Positions 34,511 to 41,912 of a DNA stretch of 41,912 nucleotides are shown here, piece after piece; position 1 is the stretch's first letter, and every line of letters starts with the position of its first letter. Origin of the DNA: Allomyces macrogynus ATCC 38327 (Eukaryota; Blastocladiomycota; Blastocladiomycetes; Blastocladiales; Blastocladiaceae). Both the position numbers and the translations under genes were made by a program. Where the stretch lies: NCBI GenBank assembly GCA_000151295.1, contig GG745344.1, positions 1,046,381-1,088,292 of the forward strand, given 5' to 3'. Below the pieces are notes generated by a model that was given only the letters and a program-made list of their open reading frames with translations, searched no databases and had not been told where the DNA came from.

Positions 34511-36232
34511 ATATGTACTGAGCATCAAAGTGTTTGAATGACACTGTATACCATTTTTTTGTGCAGAGAGGGTATTTCTCTAGCTGTACAGCTATAATTT
34601 CTTGTTAGACCAGCAAGGCCTGCAAACCAGTTGCCCCGTCTACGGGTGAATTACCCAATAACTTGAGCAGATCGGCGACAAAGGGTCAGCACAAAGGCCA
34701 AGAACCACACAATTTCGCTCCCGCTACTGCTTCTGCGAGCTATATCGATCCTTCCTGCGACCTCCGCGACACATCATGGCAAACGCTTGGCCACCACCAG
34801 CAACTTTGCTGCTACCGCCGTCTTGAGTAGCGACATCGCTTTGATCGGGTTCAATGAATGAGCGCAGCGTCGTCGTGCAAACGACTCCAGCATTCGTTTT
34901 GTCATGACGTGACAGACCCCTTCAGACCCCCTAGCCAACTGCACGGAGCTGCAATGTTCCAGCGTGTAAAACGTGGCTGCGTCTCAATCGTCCCAGCGGC
35001 CGCTCCCGCATCGCTGGAGCGTTGTCATAGGCTCACTTCCCCAAGCTGCTGAGAGCAGTGTCCCAGAACGGGGCGGGGTCGTTGTGGAAAGAGGTCACGA
35101 CCCGGCCAGTCGCGGCAAGCGTCACGCTGCGCGTAGACGTGAGTGCGCCCAGACCGATGTTGCTGGGACTGAGTGAGCGTGAGAGCGGGTCGCATCTCAT
35201 CGTGGCGAAAAGCATCGCTGTGCATTTCTGCACTTTCTCCACCCGGTTAGACCGCGCGGGCAAGGCACATTATGTTGGGACGAACAACATGCTCACAGCG
35301 ATGAGGAGACTCTCCGGCCGTGCACGATTGGGCACAGTATGATTGGGGAGGAGCTGGGCACGCGTAAGCGAGTTTGTCCAACTATGCGAGACACGGTCGT
35401 GGTCGTTTCAGGTGGGAGGTTTGTCGGCGTCGTCACCAACAACACCCAGTCAGCCGTGTGTTTGCTTCTCACATGCAAGCGCTTTCATGTCACTTGCATT
35501 TTCGTGCTCTATGACCGCTGTCATGGAAATCATCGGTTGCAACCATATTCTATCACTCTGTCGCAACTCGACACGGTTCTTTTCATGGGTTGATCCGGCG
35601 ACTTCATGTGCACGAACTGGCATGGTCAGAATGAGACTAGGGGCGAAAGTAAGGACATCGAAACTGGCGCCAAATGAAGCAAAGCCATATGTAGATTGTG
35701 TCCTTCTTCAAGCTGATCGTTCTGCCGCAGCCAAAGCGAAGGAACAGCTAGAGACAATGCTGAGCGCGCAGCACCAGCACCAAGTTTGTTGACCTTGGGA
35801 GGTTGGGTCCACCCTCGGATGCTGCGTCGGTTTCCTGTCACTTCGCCCATGCAGAAACATTCAAGACCAGTGGGTGGTGGACGACAATGATTGCCGGGTC
35901 AGGAGATAGATGTTCCCGGCCAACGGCGGTGAGGATTCATCTCAGTCTCGCTCAATGTTCCAGGGGTCATCCTATGAATGCTCTCGTACAAAATGATTGC
36001 CAGCTCGAGACTGTGCTTGCAAAAAATTGCGCGACTCGCGGTAAATGACATTTCTTCACGAGAAACTTGTTGAAGGTCAAACCGACGAGCATTGATTCAA
36101 GAGCGAGGGTGGTGACGATCACACACGAACATGCAAGACAGCAGATCCACTTGCACAAGAACAACGCAAAATCCGTCCTCCCCCGCTCAATGAACCGTCC
36201 CGAAACGACATGAAAACGATGAACGCAAACAA
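34511..36232. other. Long intergenic stretch, no convincing gene
   Basis: About 1.7 kb. Plus-strand open pieces at 35058-35342 and 35343-35792 are not linked by obvious splice sites and match no family I know. The second ends in a short, credible-looking helix (AAAKAKEQLETMLSAQ). I cannot support a gene from these alone. No tRNA-like cloverleaf was recognised. Confidence 0.4.
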
Positions 36233-37330
36233 TCAATGCCCGCGCTTGACCTCGTCAACCACGATCGCGTCCAGGCGCGTGTCATTGATTTCCTTATGCA
36301 CGCGCACCAGATCCAGCTCGTCGGATGCAAAGGGAGTCCACGCAAAGGCCGGTACGCCATCCCAGAGTACGAGTCGGTCTTGGTGATATTCTAAGTCCAG
36401 CGCGAGCGGATCTTCCGACTCGTCTGCCACCGATGCGGAAAATGTCTTGAGGTGAGGGAGCCGAGACAAGAGGGAGAGAATCGGCAACGTCGCCGAGTCA
36501 ACCGCCAGGTCCTGGATATTGGCGAGCGAGAATGGTGGAACGACAGCCGCGTAATGCCGCCCAGAAATAATGGTGAGCCGGACCAACTTCGGGAGGGCGT
36601 TTGGTTGAAACTTGTCAATTGTAACCACATTGGCCGCGAGGTCGATGACGGTTTCGAGACGTGGGGCAACATGATCCACCCAAGTGATGGTGGCATCTGG
36701 GAGCTGCAACTTCTGGAACCGCGGCATCATGTCCAAGGCAGCGCCGCTCATCGAAAGGCGAATGCACAAGGATACATCAATGCTCAACTCCTCCATCTCC
36801 GGCCAGACCAGGGGTGGGAAATGAACGTAACCGTCACCATCAGACCCGCTAAAGGAAAACGTGCCATGGTTCAAATGAGGGATGCGTGCTGTCACAAGCC
36901 ATTGTGGGCAAGGATCGGGCGAGACAAATGTGAAGTCCGTGAGGGACATGAATGCCAGATTGTCGACGTCAGCTCCCTTCTTGAGAATGGGAGAAGCAAC
37001 ATCTCGAGGTGTGGTGCCGAAGCCATGTGTGCAACGTGCGATTTGGCCATGATAACTCCAACAAACGAGAGAGTCGTAATCTGTGGCAGTTGAGGCAACG
37101 GGGCCAAGCGAGCAATTGCGCGCCAAATTGTCGTCCAGGAAGATGTCGCGGTCAAAGTGTGATGTAAAAGTCAAATACGTTGCTCACCCAGTTGCGACAC
37201 GCATCGTCACCAATTGCAAGACGCGCCAAGGCAGTGATTGCCGGCCGCAATGAATTGGCTAGCAACAACATCTGGACGTGCAAAAGCCGCAGGTTTGGCC
37301 GATCAAATAAGGAAGGCATTATGGATTTCC
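36233..37330 (-). pseudogene. LRR-like family copy, 5'-truncated and frameshifted
   Basis: The minus-strand frame from about 36990 down to 36233 is open and resembles the C-terminal half of the F-box/LRR family: LVWPEMEELSIDVS, then AALDMMPRFQKLQLP, ATITWVDHVAPRLETV and FQPNALPKLVRLTI. The usual C-terminal module is missing or replaced by a different tail (LVRVHKEINDTRLDAIVV). Upstream, LRR-like sequence continues in other frames (RLAPLPQLPQITTLSFVG near 37080; LRLLHVQMLLLANSL near 37290). So at least two frame changes separate the parts. No F-box is found. The last 238 residues from the ATG at 36949 could still be expressed as a short protein. Confidence 0.55.
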
Positions 37331-38405
37331 ATTGTCAAAAACTTCAGGGCGCGAGCCACATGATACAGCGACAGACCCAATCAAACTCGGCACAAGGGTC
37401 ATGGGAGTGCTTGATTTTGAATGGAAAAGACGAGCAGGCCATACTGGTTGATCCGTTGGCTGCAGAAATTGCACACGGAGGTGAGGCCTGTCACTCCGAA
37501 ATTCATTTCCGTGGGAAGGCGCGATGATCGGGACGCTCACGTGCCATTACACTTGAGAGTCGACCGCAGCTTGAAGGGCGCGAAAGCATGGCGAACAGCG
37601 CGGAGATTGGTCCCAGTCTTGCAGGTGGGAGTCGGAATGCCGTAAGGGTGTTGATAATCGTGTTTTTCATCGTCGATCAAAGAATTGAACGACAAGTTGC
37701 AGGACTTCGATTGGAAGGCCAGGCAAAGTACGATGCTGGTGCGGGTATGCCTTGGGCGGGTCATCGGCGGTGGCACAAGGGCCGCCTGCTTGACTGAGGT
37801 CGGCCATTGTGTCTTGACTCTTGATTAGAAGGAAAGAGGAGTATGGGTTGCAAGGGAGAGTCTAGGTCAAGCAAGGTGGGCACGGTTTTATGGGTCTTCT
37901 TGTTTCTGAATGACATAGCACCCGTTAAGAAAGTACCACCAGCAGTTCTATGCAGCATGACCGATGGTGGACCTTATTGAGCTGAACGGCCAAGAATGCC
38001 GAGCAATGAGCAGACATTGTTTGACGTGGATGCGCTGTTGGTTTGGGGCCATTTTCCACCACGTGTTCGCTGTAAGGAACGTTGCTTGCCGCTCCCTCCG
38101 TCGTTGTCTTCCAAGTTGTGGGAATAGCGATGGACACCCTTCCCCACCCCGTCTTGTCGTCCGAACGTCCCCCTGGTCCAAATTTTGGCCGTTATGTTCA
38201 CAGTTCCCCCACAGTCGACGAGTCAGAACACCGCTGGCGAAAAAAACGGAGGAAAGAACACGTTCTACAATCATACTTCATACCGCTATCACCCTCGCAA
38301 CCCAGATCTCCACCCAGTACCCGAGTCCTCAAGTCCACCCTTCTCTCGCTCTGCAACCCGGCCCCCGCGTGCTTCCTCCCACCACCCCCGACCTTCCGCA
38401 TCCGC
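37331..38405. other. Intergenic stretch, no gene recognised
   Basis: About 1.1 kb between two broken genes. Short Ser/Pro/Arg-rich open frames on both strands are not convincing. Further decayed LRR-like sequence may extend into the left part, but I cannot align it with confidence. Confidence 0.4.
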
Positions 38406-39503
38406 TCAATTCGCGAAATCCACCCTCGCGGCGCGCGATAATACTCGCGCGTACGTAACCGCAAATACTTGCGATCCCCCGGGGGTCACATCGCTCGGCG
38501 TAATTACGCGATTACTGTCGAGCCGTGCGACCAGCCGGTCGCGCACCGAGCGCGTGAATGGGCTCTCGTACGACTCGTCGAGCGGCGTCGTCACGTCGTC
38601 CCAGAACCGCTGGATCGCGCGCGCCGAACAAATCAGGTCCGGGTCGCTCGGTGGTGCGTCCGCGTCCGAGTTGGTGATGGATGCAATCAGGGACGGCGGG
38701 AACAGCGCCCGGTCGAGCGGTTTCAGGTCCGTGGTTCACGGGCGCTGCCGACGTGATGATGGACGTATCGGTGGGCCGCACGTCGCGCGCCGCGTCCCGC
38801 AGCGACAGCGCAAGGAGCCGGTCGTAATACGTCGCGGCCACGTCGTTGTGCTCCGCGCCATACCGAGCAGGATCGGGTAAAACACGCGCACGGCCGCGTC
38901 CCGCGCGGGCCAGAACCGCGTGGTGTCCGGCGCGTCGGTCGCAATCAGTTGCGCGAGCACGGCCTTGAGTTCCGGCGCCTCGACGCCGTTGGTCACGTCA
39001 GCGAATACCTTACTGCGTAGCGACTCGTCGAGCGAGCACGCCGCGTCCTAGTCCTTGTTGAACCACCGGTCGCTAATGCCGGCGTCGACGAGGTCGCCAT
39101 GCGGTACGGGATCGTCGCGACGAGCAGGTCGTCGGGGTAGAAGAACCGCTCGCCGCCGCGGTGCGTGCCGAGATCCGGAGCGCATTGGCAGGACGCGGCC
39201 GGGGAAGTCGGCGAGGATGTCGAGGACGCGCCTGGTCGGTGCTTGGGCGGTGCAACCCGCCCTGGTCACCGAGAGGCGGCATTTGCGAGCTCTGCCACCA
39301 TCGACTTGTTCCCAATACGAGTAATCGGCGACAGAATGGCAAACAAACAGCGCGCCGAGCCCGACCGACGCGAGAGCGAGGTAGACCATTCCATCGAGCA
39401 CGGAGAGGATGCGTCGGCGGCGCGCGCTCTTGCGCGGCGGTGGAGGGGCATGCACAGGTGTCGGCGGCGCCAAGGGCGGCGAGGCTCGTCGTAGACGCGC
39501 CAT
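38406..39503 (-). pseudogene. Broken gene for a single-pass membrane protein
   Basis: Starting from an ATG at 39503, residues 1-34 are Pro/Arg-rich (PPPPRKSARRRR). A membrane segment follows at about 35-58 (DGMVYLALASVGLGALFVC). After that, credible protein sequence continues only by changing frame repeatedly: VLDILADFPGRVLP, then ERFFYPDDLLVATIPYRM, then DAGISDRWFNKD with an in-frame TAG, then DESLRSKVFADVTNG to DAAVRVFYPILLG. Another shift leads into YGAEHNDVAATYYDRLLALS. A last shift near 38745 leads into PLDRALFPPSLIAS and ending RLDSNRVITPSDV. I see no GT-AG pairs that would bridge these, so it is scored as a pseudogene. I do not recognise the family. Confidence 0.55.
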
Positions 39504-40134
39504 TCTTCGAAACGGCGCGCGGGCCGATGCAAATCGCAAGCTCGCAGCCAGGTCACACACACGAGGCTCGAGCGGGATCAGTCAAGTCGTGCAAAAAGAG
39601 GGCGCGCCGGGAGCACAATGGGCCGGGTCCAGGCAAGATGACAAGAAGCGTTGCAAAGCGCGGGGCTGGCTAGGCAAAGTCGGCAGCAAGTAGACGCATG
39701 CGAGAGCGCGTGCGATCAGCGGGCAGGGTTGCAAGTCGAGAGGCGAGGATCGGTTGCGGGGCGCGAGGGCATCTTGGCGCCCAATGTTGGCCGACGTGAG
39801 CACTGTGCAGTGTGCAGTGTGTGCAAAGACCGCTATGGCAGCGGCTGGTGATCAAACGCACAAATCGTCGAATGTCTCCCAGCCGGCGCGAGACCTCCTC
39901 GCACGTGCGAGTCATGTTTCCCAGACGATCCAGCGGCGCGACGGTTCTTGTCGGCCATGGCTCCCAGCTTGACTTGATCGCGACGCGACCACCGCCACGA
40001 CCGCGACTTTGCCGCGAATTGCCAGCGACGACGCGACCAGCTGCAAATCGACCACGCCGCGCCTTTGGGCCCAGCGTCAACCAACCGTCAACCACTCGCC
40101 AACAACTGCCAGCTCCACCACCCGCAACCACGCC
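39504..40134. other. RFC3 upstream region, no gene recognised
   Basis: About 630 bases between the broken membrane-protein gene and RFC3. It should hold both 5' flanks. Arg-rich frames here look like GC-composition artefacts. Confidence 0.45.
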
Positions 40135-41725
40135 ATGGCCGATCACGACGACCCCATGGACATTGACGCGACCCCAGCCCCCGTCGTGAACAAGGGCAAG
40201 GGCAAGCCCAAGCCGCCACCGGCATCAGCAGCTGACGGCGCGACCGGCGACCACCTGCCGTGGTGCGTGCCGCACCCCACGATCCGCCGCGTCATAAATC
40301 AGAATTTGACCGTTCAAGTCCAGGGTGGAGAAGTACCGCCCGGCGTCACTGAGCGACCTCGTCGCGCACGAGGACATTACCAACACCAGTACGTATCCCC
40401 ACGCTCACAGTGACTCGGAACACACGGCTCACGAGGCGCGCTCCGTGCTAGTCATCAAGTTCATCGACGAGAAGAGGCTGCCGCACCTGCTCTTCTACGG
40501 CCCGCCCGGGACGGGCAAGACGTCGACCATCTTGGCGTGCGCGCGGCGGTTGTATGGGCCGCAGTACAAGAGCATGATTCTCGAGGTGCGTTGCGCGAGT
40601 CTGGTCTGGTGCTCCTGGTGGAGTGACGCTCACGTTGCGATCGACGTTTGCAGCTCAACGCGTCGGACGACCGCGGCATCGATGTCGTTCGCGAGCAAAT
40701 TAAGAACTTTGCGTCGACGCGCAAGATCTTCAGGTACCGTGTGCACTGTTTCCCGATCCACCGCGCGCGTGCTCGACTCACCATCCCGTCCTGTCCAGCT
40801 CCGGGTTCAAGCTCATCGTCCTCGACGAAGCCGACGCCATGACGAGCGCCGCGCAGGCCGCGTTGCGTCGCAGTACGTTGTCCCCATTCGCTCTGGGCGC
40901 GCCGGATTCACACTCACGCCCATCCCGTAGTCATTGAAAAGTACACCAAGAACGTGCGCTTCTGCATCATCTGCAACTACGTCTCCAAGATCATCCCGGC
41001 GCTGCAATCGCGGTGCACGCGGTTCCGGTTCAACCCGCTCGAGCCCGACCAGGTCGAGAAGCGGCTCGACTTCATTTGCCAGTCGGAAGGGTAGGCGCCC
41101 ATCCCATCTTCCCTCCCCACCTCTCTCTCACCGCGTCGTGTGTGTGTGTGTAGCGTCGACTTGCGGCCCGACGGCATGCAAGCGCTGCTCCGGCTCAGCC
41201 AGGGGGACATGCGGCGCGCGCTCAATGTGGCACAGTCGACGTTCGCGGCGTTTGGCACAGTGGATGAGGCCGCGGTGTATGCGACGACGGGCACCCCGCT
41301 GCCGAGGGACGTCGAGCGGTGCACGGATTGGTTGATGAATGAGGACATGACCACGGCGATTGCGCGTACGTACCACCCGACCAGGACGGCACGGTCAAGA
41401 GAGTAGAGGAGACTAACGCAACCGCGAGGTGGGTGGGGTGTAGATATGGCGTCGCTCCGTGTCGACAAGGGGTACGCGCTCGCCGATTTGTTGGGCGACA
41501 TGTTCCTGTTTGTGGCCCGCATGGAAATGCCGGACCCGGCCAAAATTGTCGTGTATGAGGCGCTCGCGGAGATCGAGTACGTTTCCGCGCGTCGCGTCGG
41601 ATCCGCCGGCGATGGGACTGACTTGTCGGTGTAGGTACAATCTGTCGCTCGGGTGCAGCGAAGCGATCCAGGCGGGCGCGTTGGCCGCCGCGTTCCGGCT
41701 TGCCGTCGAGTTGGCGTCCAAGTAG
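40135..41725 (+). CDS. RFC3: Replication factor C small subunit (yeast Rfc3 / human RFC5 type)
   Basis: Part of the AAA+ clamp loader that places PCNA on DNA. Nine exons fit: 40135-40262, 40324-40388, 40452-40585, 40654-40733, 40799-40872, 40931-41090, 41154-41365, 41444-41576 and 41635-41725, giving 358 residues. After a disordered N-terminus comes LPWVEKYRPASLSDLV. Walker A is GPPGTGKT at residues 81-88, followed by STILACARRLYG. LNASDDRGIDVVREQI follows. Walker B is LDEADAM with DEAD at 145-148, and the arginine-finger motif SRC is at 187-189. The RIIEKYTKNVRFCIICNY and GDMRRALNVAQSTFAAFG segments favour the Rfc3/RFC5 subfamily over Rfc2 or Rfc4. The C-terminal collar is intact. Most introns are 57-78 nt. 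The one before exon 7 ends in a GT repeat next to its AG. Confidence 0.95.
41137..41153 (+). repeat. GT microsatellite at an RFC3 splice acceptor
   Basis: A run of GT dinucleotides directly precedes the TAG acceptor of the sixth RFC3 intron, which also carries a pyrimidine-rich tract just upstream. Confidence 0.7.
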
Positions 41726-41912
41726 CACGTCGGTAGTGCATGCTGCGGGGGGTGGGGAGAGGGTGGTGGTGGAATCGGAAGTTTTGTCGTTTTTGGCATC
41801 GGATGTGTCGATGTCGCACCCGGCAGATTGCAAACGAGCATCTCTTGTATAGTGTATGGGGAGAACAATCGACAAGCAAAAAAAAAACCAACACAAAAAC
41901 GATGCAACACAA

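Noticed and set aside
35058..35792. Two adjacent plus-strand frames that might be exons of a gene
   Set aside because: No splice pair joins them convincingly and neither matches a known family. They are kept only as a note in the intergenic entry.

Overview
The window is eukaryotic, and most likely fungal. Its protein-coding genes carry many short GT-AG introns (mostly about 45-100 nt, with CTAAC/CTGAC-like branch sites). Recognisable products include the mitochondrial ATP synthase beta subunit, a mitochondrial serine hydroxymethyltransferase, Mnd1, a Tel2-type protein, a nicotinamide riboside kinase of fungal type, an RFC small subunit, and a secreted, apparently GPI-anchored GH16 enzyme of the fungal CRH wall-crosslinking type. 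GC-rich coding sequence and a lineage-specific F-box/leucine-rich family would suit an early-diverging fungus (Blastocladiomycota or chytrid-like), but I cannot fix the species.

Layout. 0-0.15 kb: 3' end of an unidentified gene. 0.96-8.0 kb: tandem array of one F-box-like/LRR-like family, with two intact genes (2530-4428 and 5029-6957) flanked by one frameshifted copy and two C-terminal scraps. 8.86-9.9 kb: a low-complexity membrane/coiled-coil protein (minus strand). 10.7-12.0 kb: GH16 (minus). 13.15-14.18 kb: MND1 (minus), divergent from ATP2 at 14.64-16.5 kb. 17.3-23.7 kb: a gene graveyard with at least four decayed copies of the same LRR-like family in both orientations, plus a 1.3 kb segment bounded by inverted repeats. 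This block is strikingly poor in CpG. 24.07-27.05 kb: TEL2. 27.37-29.45 kb: a PB1-domain protein. 30.03-31.80 kb: mitochondrial SHMT, convergent with the nicotinamide riboside kinase gene (31.97-33.08 kb, minus). 33.6-34.5 kb: a 2H phosphoesterase-like protein. 36.2-37.3 kb: another broken LRR-like family copy. 38.4-39.5 kb: a broken membrane-protein gene with several frameshifts. 40.1-41.7 kb: RFC small subunit (yeast RFC3 / human RFC5 type) in nine exons.

The housekeeping genes are not one pathway. Loosely they cover mitochondrial metabolism (ATP2, SHMT), NAD salvage (NRK), chromosome maintenance and meiosis (RFC3, TEL2, MND1) and cell wall (GH16). The accessory theme is the F-box/LRR-like family: at least ten copies or fragments lie in 42 kb, only two with open frames, which is a clear birth-and-death pattern. 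All exon boundaries were worked out by eye from reading frame, splice-site motifs and recalled family conservation. No alignment or search was run.
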